A stretch of DNA of 64,000 nucleotides from Actinoplanes subtropicus (GCF_000721705.1 NZ_JOJL01000006.1:1-64000); one strand, 5' to 3'. Shown: positions 17,094 through 26,035, counted from the stretch's first letter. Translations and numbers: made by a program. The notes: generated from the letters alone by a model not told the origin.

Positions 17094-18079
17094 TGCTGTC
17101 GTATCAACCCGATTTTTCCGATTTGTCGTATACGTTCGGCGGGCGGTCGCCGGTCATGAGCGTCAAGCCCGGCACGGCCGTTTCGCTCTACACCGAGGAC
17201 TGCTTCGGCGGCCGGGTCCGCGACGTCACCGACCTGCCCTCGGTCGTCTGCGAGTTCCCCTACCTCAACCCGGTGACCGGCCCGTTCCACATCGAGGGCG
17301 CCGAACCCGGCGACACCCTGGCCGTGCACTTCGTCTCGATCACCCCGGCCCGCGACTGGGCGGTCTCCTCGACGTTCCCGCACTTCGGGGCGCTGACCAG
17401 CACCCACACCACGGCCACCCTGCAGCCGCCGCTGGACGAGGTGGTCTGGCGCTACGACGTGGACGCCGACGCGGGCATCGTGCGCTATCACGCCCGGCGA
17501 GGCGACTTCAGCGTCGAGATGCCGCTGGACCCCATGCACGGTACGGCGGGGGTCGCCCCGGCCGCATTCGAGACCCGCATGACGATCGTCCCCGACGTGC
17601 ACGGCGGCAACCTGGACACCCCCGAGCTGCGCGCCGGCGTGACCGCGTACTTCGGGGTGAACGTGCCCGGCGCACTCTTCGCCCTCGGCGACGGCCACTG
17701 CCGGCAGGGCGACGGCGAGGTCTGCGGCACCGGCATCGAGGCCGCGATGAACACGGTCGTGATCTTCGACGTCGTCAAGGGCGTCTTCACCCCCACGCCC
17801 CGCTTCGAGACCGACGACGCGCTGATGTCGGCCGGCTCGGCCCGCCCGCTGGAGGACGCGTACCGGATGAGCCAGCACGACCTGGTCACCTGGACCGCCG
17901 CCCTGACCGGCCTGGACCAACTGGACGCGTACCAGCTGGTCAGCCAGGCCGGCACCGCGCCGGTCGGGAACGTCTGCGACCCGAACTACACGATGCTCGC
18001 CAAGCTGGCGAAGAAATACCTGGGCACTGCGACCGCGTACGAGGGAACGCACGCCCGCCTCCGGAATTTCGGCAGCTGA
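17093..18079 (+). CDS. Acetamidase/formamidase family protein
   Basis: A 328-residue cytosolic amidohydrolase of the FmdA/AmdA family, which releases ammonia from formamide, acetamide or similar amides. Recognisable blocks are FHIEGAEPGDTLAVHFVSI, the acidic DPMHGTAGVAP region, GGNLDTPEL and the GDGHCRQGDGEVCGTGIE segment containing the family's conserved GDxHxxQGDGE metal/active-site motif. The GTG start overlaps the permease stop by one base (TAGTG), indicating a two-gene uptake-and-hydrolysis operon. The real substrate may be a larger amide imported by the APC permease. Confidence 0.88.
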   Translation: MLSYQPDFSDLSYTFGGRSPVMSVKPGTAVSLYTEDCFGGRVRDVTDLPSVVCEFPYLNPVTGPFHIEGAEPGDTLAVHFVSITPARDWAVSSTFPHFGALTSTHTTATLQPPLDEVVWRYDVDADAGIVRYHARRGDFSVEMPLDPMHGTAGVAPAAFETRMTIVPDVHGGNLDTPELRAGVTAYFGVNVPGALFALGDGHCRQGDGEVCGTGIEAAMNTVVIFDVVKGVFTPTPRFETDDALMSAGSARPLEDAYRMSQHDLVTWTAALTGLDQLDAYQLVSQAGTAPVGNVCDPNYTMLAKLAKKYLGTATAYEGTHARLRNFGS

Positions 18080-18198
18080 CACTGACGGAAACAACGCATG
18101 GCGCAGCCCCGGGGGGCCCGTGCCAGACCGCGAAGGCACGGTGCGGGTGTCGTGGCCGGGCTGTGTTTCGCGCGCCGTCGCTGCCGACCCGGGTGCGG

Positions 18199-18849
18199 TC
18201 AGCTTCGCAGGTAAGTCAGGACGGCGAGTACCCGGCGGTGGCCGTCGGCCTCGGGCAGCTCGAGTTTGGTGAAGATGTTGCCGATGTGTTTGGCCACCGC
18301 GGCGTCGCTGATTTCGAGCGTGCGGGCGATGGACGGGTTGTTGTGGCCTTCGGCCATCTGCCCGAGCACCTCCCGTTCCCGGGTGGTCAACCGGTCGAGG
18401 GGGTTGGTCGTGCGTCGGCGGTTCAGCAACTGCCGTACCACGTCGGGGTCGATGACGGTCTCGCCGGCCGCGACCCGCGACACCGCGTCGGAGAAGTCGG
18501 CGACCTCGCCGATGCGGTCCTTGAGCAGGTAGCCGACTCCGGCCCGGCCGGACGGGCCGAGCAGTTCAGCGGCGTACGCGGTGGCCGCGTACTGCGACAG
18601 CACGAGGACCGCAGCGCTCGGGTCGCCGGCGCGTAGGGTCACCGCGGCGCGCAGTCCTTCGTCGGTGAAACCGGGCGGCATGCGGACATCGGTGATGACC
18701 AGGTCGGGTCGGTGCTCTCGGGCGGCCGCGATCATCGAGTCGCCGTCGCCGACCGCCGCCACCACGGTGTGGCCCAGTCCTTCGAGCAGGCTGACGAGTC
18801 CGGCCCGCATGAGGGTGGCGTCTTCGGCAAGCACTATTCGTAGCGACAC
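18199..18849 (-). CDS. NarL/LuxR family response regulator
   Basis: A 216-residue two-component response regulator. The receiver domain covers residues 1-125, with acidic residues Glu9-Asp10, phosphoacceptor Asp54 in VITDVRMP and Lys110 in YLLKD. A LuxR-type helix-turn-helix occupies about residues 150-212 (LTTREREVLGQMAEGHNNPS). Its start overlaps the end of the histidine-kinase gene by 16 bases, so kinase and regulator are one operon. Targets are not evident; the membrane protein gene at the head of the operon may be part of the sensing system. Confidence 0.93.
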   Translation of the reverse strand: MSLRIVLAEDATLMRAGLVSLLEGLGHTVVAAVGDGDSMIAAAREHRPDLVITDVRMPPGFTDEGLRAAVTLRAGDPSAAVLVLSQYAATAYAAELLGPSGRAGVGYLLKDRIGEVADFSDAVSRVAAGETVIDPDVVRQLLNRRRTTNPLDRLTTREREVLGQMAEGHNNPSIARTLEISDAAVAKHIGNIFTKLELPEADGHRRVLAVLTYLRS

Positions 18850-20078
18850 GGCAGGCCGATCCGCACTGTGGTGGGTCCTCCTCGTGGGCTGCTGATCTCC
18901 AGGGTGCCGGCCACGACGGCCACTCGGTCGGCCAGCCCCCGCATGCCCGTACCCAGTGACGGTTCGGCGCCGCCCCTGCCGTCATCGACGATCGTCAGCG
19001 CCAGCCGTTGCTCAGCGAGTCTGCCACTGATCTGGATACGAGTGGCTGCCGCGTGTCGTACCGCGTTGGTCAGGGCCTCCGAGACCACGAAGTAGGCGGT
19101 GGACTCGATCTCGGCCGGCAGCCGGCCGGGCAGGTCGAGGTCGGCCTCGACCGGAATCGGGCACCGTTCGGCGAGTTCGCGTACCGCCTCGGCCAGCCCG
19201 AGATCGGTGAGGATCTGAGGATGGATGCCGCGGATCTGGTCCCGGAGGGTCGTGAGTGCCAGCCGGGCCTGCTCGTGTGCCTCGCCGACGAGTTCGCCGG
19301 CGCGTCCGCCCGCGTCGGCCAGATGCCGCTCGGCCAGGCCCAGCTTCATCGTCAGGAGGACCAGGTGTTGCTGCGCGCCGTCGTGCAGGTCCCGCTCGAT
19401 CCGACGGCGTTCGGCCTCGAACGCGTTGACCAACCGGCTGCGCGACCGGGCCAGCTCCTCGACCTGGCGGTTCAGCTCGGTGCCGGTGGGCGCGAGCAGC
19501 CACTTGGCGAAGGCGGCCTGGGCACCGCCGAGCACGCTGATGCCGTACAGGGTGACCACCGTCGCGGGCGCCCCGGCCAGACCGGCGACGGCGCATGCCT
19601 GCCCGACGGTCTCGACCGTCCAGGTGCCCACCGCGAAGCGGACGTCCGCGCCCGACCCGACCAACAGCGGCAGCGCCACCACCACGAGGCAGATGAACAG
19701 GACGAGCACCGCGGCGAGGTCGAGGAGCGCAAGCACCGACAGCAGGCACGCGCAATAACCGAGTTCGCGCCAGGTGGCAGCCTCGGTCACCCGCCGCCGC
19801 ACCCACGCCCAGCCGCTCGGAGGCGCGGGAGCGTGCGGGTCGCGGACCACCACCGGCTCCAGGAACCCGAGCCGGAGGCGCTCCAGCGTCCCGATCGGTA
19901 TGCCGACGAGCAGCAGCAGCGGCGGAAACAGCAGCAGCGGCAAAACGGCCAGCCAGATGATCGAGATGACCGCCACGCTACTGACCACATAGGCCAGGCT
20001 GCGCCATGGCCATCGCGACAGGACGAATCGGACGGGGTTGCCCGCCATCGCCCGCCACACGCTCGTCGCCACGGTCAC
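18834..20078 (-). CDS. NarL-type sensor histidine kinase
   Basis: A 414-residue membrane sensor kinase. About four hydrophobic segments lie between residues 28-65 and 105-190, with little extracellular sequence. The dimerisation/phosphoacceptor domain (HisKA_3) has His232 in ERDLHDGAQQHLVLL. The ATPase domain contains VSEALTNAVRHA (N box) and DDGRGGAEPSLGTGMRGLAD (G boxes). It would phosphorylate the response regulator encoded directly downstream. The GTG start is 21 bases after the preceding membrane-protein gene, so the three genes probably form one transcript. Confidence 0.92.
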   Translation of the reverse strand: MTVATSVWRAMAGNPVRFVLSRWPWRSLAYVVSSVAVISIIWLAVLPLLLFPPLLLLVGIPIGTLERLRLGFLEPVVVRDPHAPAPPSGWAWVRRRVTEAATWRELGYCACLLSVLALLDLAAVLVLFICLVVVALPLLVGSGADVRFAVGTWTVETVGQACAVAGLAGAPATVVTLYGISVLGGAQAAFAKWLLAPTGTELNRQVEELARSRSRLVNAFEAERRRIERDLHDGAQQHLVLLTMKLGLAERHLADAGGRAGELVGEAHEQARLALTTLRDQIRGIHPQILTDLGLAEAVRELAERCPIPVEADLDLPGRLPAEIESTAYFVVSEALTNAVRHAAATRIQISGRLAEQRLALTIVDDGRGGAEPSLGTGMRGLADRVAVVAGTLEISSPRGGPTTVRIGLPCRYE

Positions 20079-20099
20079 GACCCTACGACGCGAGCGGTG

Positions 20100-20969
20100 T
20101 CAGCCCGCACCGATGATGCCGAGCAGCGAGGTGGCGGGCTCCAGCGCCGAGAGTGCACCGGCCACTGCCATGAGCAGCAGCAGACATGCGGTCAGGGCCG
20201 TGATGACACCGTGTGTGCTGTGCATGAATCTGACCCGGGTGGCGCTCGGGTCGCCGGCGATACGCCGCTTCCAGAAATAGGCGCTCGCCAGGCCGGCTGC
20301 CACCATCAGCGTGGCGAAAATCGCCGCCGTGACCCAGTAATATCGCTCGACCTCGCCGAGCAGCACCGTCAGCGCAGGGGAACCGGCGTGCGGGCCGGCC
20401 GATTTCGTCAGCCCTTCGTGCATCTGACTCAAAGCCTGTGCGAGTTTTCCGTCGGCGGTTCTACCGGGTAGCACCCCGAGCAACGGGATCAGAGGTAGGG
20501 CCGTCACCTGGATGTTCACCGATAGCACCCCAATGACGAAAACCGTCGACACCGTTGCGCCTGTGGCGATCGCCGCGTACCAGGGCCGGCCACGCAGGTA
20601 TCTCTGCCACAGCCCGGCGCTGAGCAGGGCCAGGACGATGACCAACGACGCGCTGATTGCCACCTTGATCGCATGCCATTCGAACCAGTAGCCGACCAGC
20701 GCTGTCAGACTGGCGGGGAGCGCCCGGGATCCGCTTTGCCAATATTCGACGAGAGCGCGCCCGAGGGCGTCCTGCAGTTTCGCCATATTGTAAGCCCCGA
20801 TGGCTGGCATCGGGAGGGCCCTGGGGGCGGGCTCGAATGCTGCCGCCAAAGCCGCGCCGGCCGCCAGCAGCAACCCGATCACGGACTTCGAATGCAGCCG
20901 AACAGTTTTGCGGTCGGCATCCGGTGTTGGTTCGGCGGCATCAGTTGTCGTGATCGGTCGAAATCGCAT
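20100..20969 (-). CDS. Uncharacterised five-TM membrane protein, first gene of the two-component operon
   Basis: A 289-residue protein with hydrophobic segments near residues 29-45, 97-120, 130-155, 213-238 and 258-288, and a soluble loop of about 50 residues between the third and fourth. No catalytic motif or known family was recognised. The loop contains DGKLAQALSQMHEGLTKSAG, likely helical. It is 21 bases upstream of the histidine-kinase gene on the same strand. A role as accessory sensor or as the target of the system is possible but is inference from position. Confidence 0.65.
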   Translation of the reverse strand: MRFRPITTTDAAEPTPDADRKTVRLHSKSVIGLLLAAGAALAAAFEPAPRALPMPAIGAYNMAKLQDALGRALVEYWQSGSRALPASLTALVGYWFEWHAIKVAISASLVIVLALLSAGLWQRYLRGRPWYAAIATGATVSTVFVIGVLSVNIQVTALPLIPLLGVLPGRTADGKLAQALSQMHEGLTKSAGPHAGSPALTVLLGEVERYYWVTAAIFATLMVAAGLASAYFWKRRIAGDPSATRVRFMHSTHGVITALTACLLLLMAVAGALSALEPATSLLGIIGAG

Positions 20970-21076
20970 GGGACGACGGTAAAGAAGGGCCGCTCCGAGC
21001 GCGATGGTGCAGGAGATAGCACAACCGGGTGAGGCTGCCCTACCCGTGCGGTAGAGCTGGCTCTACCTCAGGGCGG

Positions 21077-22552
21077 TCAGGCGGCGGCGAGTGCCGCCCG
21101 GTTGCGGCCGTCGTGTTTGGCCTCGTAGAGCGCCGCGTCCGCGCGGGCGAAGAGCGCGTCGGACGATTCCTGGCCGTCCCAGACGGCGACGCCCGCGGAG
21201 AAGGTCTGTGCCGACGGCGTCAGCGGTCGCAGCCGGTCCAGCAGCTCGACCGCGTGCTCGCCGTCGCCGTTCGGCAGGAGCAGCGCGAACTCCTCGCCGC
21301 CGTAGCGGGCCAGCAGGTCGCTGCGGCGCAGCCCGCTCGCCCAGGCCGCGGCGGCCTCCTTCAGCAGCCGGTCGCCGGCCTGGTGCCCGTGCTCGTCGTT
21401 GTACCGCTTGAAAAAGTCGAGATCCAGCACCGCGAGGACCAGCGAGCTCCCGTCGCGCCGCGCGTGGTCCAGCGCCAGCGGCAGCGCGAGCTCCCACGCC
21501 CGCCGGTTGGCCAGGCCGGTCAGCGCGTCGCGCTGGGCCAGCTCGGTCAGTTCCGCCGCCTGCCGCTCCAGCACCGACGACTGCCGTTCGACCTGCCGGA
21601 TCAGCACCGCCATCCGGGCCACCACGAGCAGGAACATCCCCACGCAGCCGACCACGATCGCCGGGGCGTCGGTCACGTGGTTGTCGGCCTGCCTCGCCTG
21701 CGCCGCGAGCAACAGCGGCGCGATCATCGTGGCCGTGGTGAGCAGGGTCAGCCGCCACCGCGAGAAGCGCCGGTCGGCCAGCCGCACCGGCGCGGCCAGG
21801 TCGCAGATCCCGGGATGCAGGCCGGCCGCGCCGTACAGACCGAAGGCGAACAGGTAGCCGGCGTCCATCAGGTGGCTGGCGAACGTGCCGGCCTCGAACT
21901 CGAAGTGGTCGGTGAGCGCCCACGCGTAGTCGGCCGCCAGGTAGCTGATCATGCCGGCGGCGAGCAGCCGGTAGGCACCGTTGCGGGCGCCACCGCCGAC
22001 CAGCATGCGGGCGAGCAGCGCCAGCAACAGCAGATCGAGCACCGGATAGCCGATCGCGACCAGCTTCCCGGCGGTGGTCAGCTCGGTGGACTGGGTGACC
22101 GGCTTCATCAGGTAGACCCACGCGACGAGGGCGAACGCCCCAGCGATGATCATCGCCTCGATCACGCCCGCCGCGTCCCGCTCGGGCACCCGCCGCCGCA
22201 GCACCAGGACCAGGACCACGACCTCCAGGACGCCGCCGGTCAGATACAGCACGTCGGCCGGCGCCGGGTAGGGCGAGGAGTGCAGGTAGCGCGCGTACAG
22301 GGCGTACGTGAAGTCGCCGCACACCGTGATCAGCTGGCAGCCCGCGAACATCAGCCACAGGCCGGCCGCCGTCGGGCCGGTGCGGCGTACCCCGGTCACC
22401 ATGGCCACCACCCCGGACACCGCGACCGAGTCGTAGCAGATGGTCTGGATCCAGGAGTCCGGGGTGCCGAAGTAGCCGATCACCGCGACGGTCAGCGCCG
22501 CGAGGTAGCACCCCCACAGCGGCAGGCCGGCTCGCTCTCTTCGCCCCACCAC
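21077..22552 (-). CDS. Membrane-anchored diguanylate cyclase (GGDEF)
   Basis: A protein of about 491 residues with roughly nine or ten N-terminal helices followed by a coiled segment (IRQVERQSSVLERQAAELTE) and a C-terminal GGDEF domain. The active site reads RYGGEEFALLLP, an intact GGEEF loop, with LDLDFFKRYNDEHGHQAGD upstream for metal and substrate binding. It should make cyclic di-GMP from two GTP. No EAL domain is present. No RxxD inhibitory site is visible just before GGEEF (LRRSDLLARYGGEEF lacks the expected spacing). The GTG at 22552 (or 22549) is chosen because longer readings overlap the quinone-reductase gene. Confidence 0.88.
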   Translation of the reverse strand: MVGRRERAGLPLWGCYLAALTVAVIGYFGTPDSWIQTICYDSVAVSGVVAMVTGVRRTGPTAAGLWLMFAGCQLITVCGDFTYALYARYLHSSPYPAPADVLYLTGGVLEVVVLVLVLRRRVPERDAAGVIEAMIIAGAFALVAWVYLMKPVTQSTELTTAGKLVAIGYPVLDLLLLALLARMLVGGGARNGAYRLLAAGMISYLAADYAWALTDHFEFEAGTFASHLMDAGYLFAFGLYGAAGLHPGICDLAAPVRLADRRFSRWRLTLLTTATMIAPLLLAAQARQADNHVTDAPAIVVGCVGMFLLVVARMAVLIRQVERQSSVLERQAAELTELAQRDALTGLANRRAWELALPLALDHARRDGSSLVLAVLDLDFFKRYNDEHGHQAGDRLLKEAAAAWASGLRRSDLLARYGGEEFALLLPNGDGEHAVELLDRLRPLTPSAQTFSAGVAVWDGQESSDALFARADAALYEAKHDGRNRAALAAA

Positions 22553-22610
22553 GCTATTCCAACAGACGAAATGAGCTATTTCCGGAGCAATCGAATGTCT
22601 GACGTTCCGG

Positions 22611-23630
22611 TCAGGGAACCAGGACGACCTTGCCGATGTTGCCGCGCTCGCCGATCCGGCGGTGCGCGGCGGCGGCCTCCGCAAACGGGTACACGCCGTC
22701 GATGCGGGGCTTGACGGCGCCCGCGCTCCACAGCTCGAGCAGGGCGGTCAGCTCCTCGTTCAGCAGATCGGGCCGGCCCCACAGGTGGCCCAGGTTGACG
22801 CCGCTGACCGTCCGGTTGCGGTTCATCATGGTGAACGGGGACAGCACCGGCACACCGCTGAACTGCCCGACCAGCCGCCGTACGCTGCGGCGCTCGCCGG
22901 CGTTGAGGTTGGCGAAGCCGTACGCGATCAGCTGCCCGACCGGCCGCAGCAGGCCGAGCCCGCGCTTCCAGTCGCGGCCGCCCAGCGGGTCCAGCACCAG
23001 GTCCACACCCTCGCCGCCGGCGAGCTCCCGCACCCGCGCCGGATAGTCCTCGGTCCGGTAGTCGATCGGGTGGGTGCACCCCTCCTCGCGCAGCACGTCA
23101 TGCTTGGCGGCCGACGCCGTGCCGAAGGTGACCACCCCCGGCACGGTCCGGCACAGCTGGAGCACCGCGATGCCGACGCCGCCGGCCGCCATGTGCACCA
23201 GCACCCGCATGCCCGGTCGCAACTGCGACACCCGGAACAGCATGTGGTACGCCGTCAGATAGTTCACCGGCAGCGCGGCCCCGTCGACGAAGCTGAGGTC
23301 GTCGGGCATCGGCAGCACCCGCTCCACGGGCGCGCACACCGACTCGGCGTGGCCGCCGAACCGCACCAGCGCGAGCACCCGCTGCCCCACCTCGAGACCG
23401 GTGACCTCGGCGCCGAGGGTGTCGATCACGCCGGCCACCTCGTACCCGACGACGCACGGCGGCTTCGGCGCGTCCGGATACAGTCCCTGCCGCGCCATGA
23501 CCTCCGCGAAGTTCAGCCCGGCGGCGCGAACCGCGATGCGCACCTCGCCCGCTCCGGGCTTCGGGTCGGGGCTCTCCCGTACCGCCAGAACCTCCGGTCC
23601 GCCCGCCTTGGTGATCCACACGGCACGCAT
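22611..23630 (-). CDS. Zinc-less medium-chain NADPH:quinone reductase-like oxidoreductase
   Basis: A 339-residue MDR-superfamily protein. The N-terminal catalytic domain has VRAAGLNFAEVMARQG and GYEVAGVIDTLG, and the cofactor domain has VLVHMAAGGVGIAVLQL, the AAGGVG nucleotide-binding motif of the quinone reductase/VAT-1 branch. Catalytic-zinc cysteines and histidine are missing, consistent with quinone reductases rather than alcohol dehydrogenases. It likely reduces quinones or alpha,beta-unsaturated carbonyls with NADPH. It is divergent from the secreted wall-hydrolase gene and upstream of, but not clearly co-transcribed with, the diguanylate cyclase. Confidence 0.88.
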   Translation of the reverse strand: MRAVWITKAGGPEVLAVRESPDPKPGAGEVRIAVRAAGLNFAEVMARQGLYPDAPKPPCVVGYEVAGVIDTLGAEVTGLEVGQRVLALVRFGGHAESVCAPVERVLPMPDDLSFVDGAALPVNYLTAYHMLFRVSQLRPGMRVLVHMAAGGVGIAVLQLCRTVPGVVTFGTASAAKHDVLREEGCTHPIDYRTEDYPARVRELAGGEGVDLVLDPLGGRDWKRGLGLLRPVGQLIAYGFANLNAGERRSVRRLVGQFSGVPVLSPFTMMNRNRTVSGVNLGHLWGRPDLLNEELTALLELWSAGAVKPRIDGVYPFAEAAAAHRRIGERGNIGKVVLVP

Positions 23631-23689
23631 CGATGCTCCGTCCCCTCAACCGAATCCGCCCATCCTGCCAAAGGCACCCGTCTACCCGG

Positions 23690-23815
23690 AAGGGTTAGGC
23701 CGCTCATCGCGCGGGGATGACGCACCGTCTCCCTTCCGCGGCCGCGGGTGCCGAACTCCTTCGTAATCCTTTTCCCGGGCGGTCGTCATTTGTTGTATTT
23801 GCCTTCCAACCTTCC
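23690..23815 (+). promoter_or_regulatory. Candidate c-di-AMP (ydaO-like) riboswitch leader
   Basis: The leader of the wall-hydrolase gene contains GCGGGGATGACGC, a CTCCCTTCC element and GGGTGCCGAACTCC in the order expected for the 3' half of ydaO-type leaders, which in actinobacteria often precede cell-wall hydrolase genes. The 5' boundary and full fold were not verified. This is a pattern-based suggestion only. Confidence 0.35.
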
Positions 23816-23842
23816 GCGGGCAATTCCTGAGGAGATCGCTCC

Positions 23843-25159
23843 ATGAATCAATTGTTGTCCCGTCGCCGGCGGACGGGGTCGGCCGTCGTGCTGGCGGCCG
23901 CCGTGGCGCTGGCCGGCGGGCTCGTCGCCGCGGCCGAGTCGGCTTCCGCCGACGTCACCACGACCAAGCCCCCGGTGGCCGTCGCCGCCAGCAGGACCGG
24001 GCTGGGTTACTGGGTCGTGGCGGGTGACGGCGGGGTGTTCAGCTTCGGCGACGCGCAGTTCTACGGATCCATGGGCGGGCATGCCCTCAACGCGCCGATG
24101 ACCTCGATCGCGGCCACCCCGACCGGCAAGGGGTACTGGCTCGTCGCCGCCGACGGTGGGGTGTTCGCGTTCGGTGACGCCGTGCCGAAGGGCTCGATGG
24201 GTGGCAAACCGCTGAACGCTCCCGTCCGCGGCATCGCCGCGACGCCGACCGGCCAGGGCTATTGGCTGGTGGGCGCGGACGGCGGCATTTTCGCTTTCGG
24301 GGACGCTCAGTTCTTCGGGTCGATGGGTGGCAAGCCGCTGAACGCGGCGGTGGTGGGCATCGCGGCCACGCCGACGGGCAAGGGCTATTGGCTGGTCGGC
24401 GCCGACGGCGGCATCTTCGCCTACGGGGATGCCCGGTTCTACGGGTCGATGGGCGGCCAGCACCTGCAGAAGCCCGTGGTCGGCATGGGCGGGATCCGCA
24501 ACGATGGCTACCTCATGGTCGCCGGGGACGGCGGTGTGTTCGCCTTCGGGGCCGCCGCCTACTACGGGCGGGTCGTGTACTCCGGCGACTCCGGCAGCAC
24601 CCTGCCGGCCGACGCGACGGTGACGCCGGCACTGCTCAAGGAGGCGCTCGGGATCAGCCCGACGGCCGCCGTCACCGACGGCCTGGCCTCGCTCAACGCC
24701 GCGATGCGACGCGGCAACATCAACAGCCCGGCACGGGTGGCCGCCTTCCTGTCGACGCTCAAGGCCGAGAGCGCGGTGCAGTACAACCGGCTCGAAATCG
24801 GCTGCACGTCGAAGACCTCGTACTACCCGTACTGCGGCCGCGGTTACATCCAGCTCACCCTCAAGGCCAATTACGCCGCGGCCGGCAGCTATTTCCAGCA
24901 CGATTTCGTCAACAACCGCGAGGACGCCCGTTCGGTCGCCTACAGCGCCGAGATCGCCCGCTGGTACTGGACCGTCACGCACGACCTCAACACGCCGGCG
25001 GACCGGCTCAACATGGCCCAGGTGACCCGCGCCGTCAACGGCACCGGGGCCTCGTCCGCCACCCTCAAGGCCCGCTGCGCCGACTTCAAGAGCGTGCTCA
25101 CCTACTACCAGAACCACGGCGGCTACGCGGCCGATCTGTCCGCGGTGACCTGCTACTGA
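23843..25159 (+). CDS. Secreted cell-wall/chitin hydrolase: tandem beta repeats plus GH19-like domain
   Basis: A 438-residue exported protein with an Arg-rich signal peptide (LLSRRRRTGSAVVLAAAVAL). Residues ~45-250 hold five copies of a ~40-residue repeat built on GYWLVxADGGxFAFGDAxFxGSMGG, likely a beta-propeller-like or wall-binding module. Residues ~265-438 form a lysozyme-like GH19 chitinase-type domain: FLSTLKAESAVQYNRLE with the catalytic glutamate region, and CGRGYIQLTLKANYAAAG. It probably cuts peptidoglycan or chitin outside the cell. The start has a GGAG site (CTGAGGAGATCGCTCC). The long leader may carry a c-di-AMP-type riboswitch. Confidence 0.78.
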   Translation: MNQLLSRRRRTGSAVVLAAAVALAGGLVAAAESASADVTTTKPPVAVAASRTGLGYWVVAGDGGVFSFGDAQFYGSMGGHALNAPMTSIAATPTGKGYWLVAADGGVFAFGDAVPKGSMGGKPLNAPVRGIAATPTGQGYWLVGADGGIFAFGDAQFFGSMGGKPLNAAVVGIAATPTGKGYWLVGADGGIFAYGDARFYGSMGGQHLQKPVVGMGGIRNDGYLMVAGDGGVFAFGAAAYYGRVVYSGDSGSTLPADATVTPALLKEALGISPTAAVTDGLASLNAAMRRGNINSPARVAAFLSTLKAESAVQYNRLEIGCTSKTSYYPYCGRGYIQLTLKANYAAAGSYFQHDFVNNREDARSVAYSAEIARWYWTVTHDLNTPADRLNMAQVTRAVNGTGASSATLKARCADFKSVLTYYQNHGGYAADLSAVTCY

Positions 25160-25233
25160 TCGCGGGCGTCGGCCAGGGTGGTGAGCTGTTTGGAGAGGGT
25201 GGAGTCGGAGAGGCCGACGCTGTCGCGCAGGGG
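25156..25233 (-). pseudogene. Winged-helix regulator remnant
   Basis: The minus strand encodes LRDSVGLSDSTLSKQLTTLA followed by DARDQ and a stop that overlaps the wall-hydrolase stop codon. This matches the recognition helix of small winged-helix regulators (LxxxxGLSDSTLSKQLxxLxxAGYV), but both the N-terminal part and everything beyond the helix are missing. It appears to be a fragment left after rearrangement. Confidence 0.4.
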
Positions 25234-25307
25234 ACAAGCACGTGCCTTCGGTATGGCCGCCAAACACCGACAGGACGGTGTCGCCGGTGGGCACCAGGGT
25301 GGCGGGC

Positions 25308-25901
25308 ATGACACCTGAGCAGATGCCCGTCCGGTGGTGCCGGATGTGGAACGAGGACGCGTCGCTCGCCCACCGGCTTGTCGCCGACGGTGGCCGGCAA
25401 TGGTCCGCGCAGACGCCCGGTCTGGACCAGGTCGTCGGCCCGGCGGAGACCGAGGCGTTCGTCCGGAAGTATCAGCGGGACGTCGGCAACCTCTTCGCCC
25501 CACGCACCCTGGTGGTCGACGGAGCCGATCGGGTCGCCTACACGTGGGACGTCACCCACCGGGACGGCACGGTTCGCAGCGGCGCCGACGTCAACGTGCT
25601 GCGCGACGGCCTCGTCGTGGCGAACTGGACGAGCGTCTCCCAGGCCGGCCGCTCGCCGCTGCCGGACGGTCCCGGCGCCGGCGAGCTCGACCGGGCGGCC
25701 CTGGCGGCGGCGGTGGCCGGCGCCCATCCGTGGCACGGCGACCTGGTCGTCGACGTGGCCCGGCAGACCGTCGCCGGCACCTGGTCGGACGGCACGCGTG
25801 GCGGCATCGCCGTCCTCGTGCTGGTCGACGGCCGCATCGACCGCCAGTGGGTGTTGCCGGGCGACCGCCCGCTGCCGACCCGCCGAGAGGGCCCGCGTTG
25901 A
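25308..25901 (+). CDS. SnoaL/NTF2-like protein
   Basis: A 197-residue soluble protein without signal peptide. The first part (PVRWCRMWNEDASLAHRLVA, then AETEAFVRKYQRDVGNLF) resembles the helical half of SnoaL-like domains. The later strands RVAYTWDVTHRDGTVRSGAD and LVVANWTSVSQAG resemble their sheet. A second, weaker unit follows and ends VLVLVDGRIDRQWVLPGDR, suggesting two degenerate NTF2-like folds. Function is unknown; such domains occur in polyketide cyclases, ketosteroid isomerases and catalytically idle binding proteins. The ATG at 25308 is a choice among weak starts. Confidence 0.6.
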   Translation: MTPEQMPVRWCRMWNEDASLAHRLVADGGRQWSAQTPGLDQVVGPAETEAFVRKYQRDVGNLFAPRTLVVDGADRVAYTWDVTHRDGTVRSGADVNVLRDGLVVANWTSVSQAGRSPLPDGPGAGELDRAALAAAVAGAHPWHGDLVVDVARQTVAGTWSDGTRGGIAVLVLVDGRIDRQWVLPGDRPLPTRREGPR

Positions 25902-25929
25902 CGGCCCGGATGGGCGGGACATAGGGTCA

Positions 25930-26035
25930 GTCTCGGGTCGGTGTGAGGAAGCTGGGTCCCCCCGAAAGGTTGTCCAGCACGGTCGCGCCACTGTGAGCCG
26001 GCATCGCGCCGGAAGTCAGATACTCACCCGCCGCC
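25930..26035 (+). promoter_or_regulatory. Cobalamin riboswitch
   Basis: The leader of cbtB contains the cobalamin-aptamer landmarks in the right order: GTGAGGAAGCTGGG, then CCAGCACGGTCGCGCCACTG with the conserved GCGCCACTGTGA box, then GGAAGTCAGATAC. This compact actinobacterial form typically precedes cobalt-transport genes. Binding of B12 should repress expression of the cobalt transporter. The cbtB ribosome-binding site follows about 45 bases later. Confidence 0.85.

Noticed and set aside
24000..24570. Regular GC-rich repeats that could suggest a CRISPR array
   Set aside because: The repeats are in frame, about 120 bp long and encode a glycine-rich protein repeat. There are no constant repeats with unique spacers and no cas genes.
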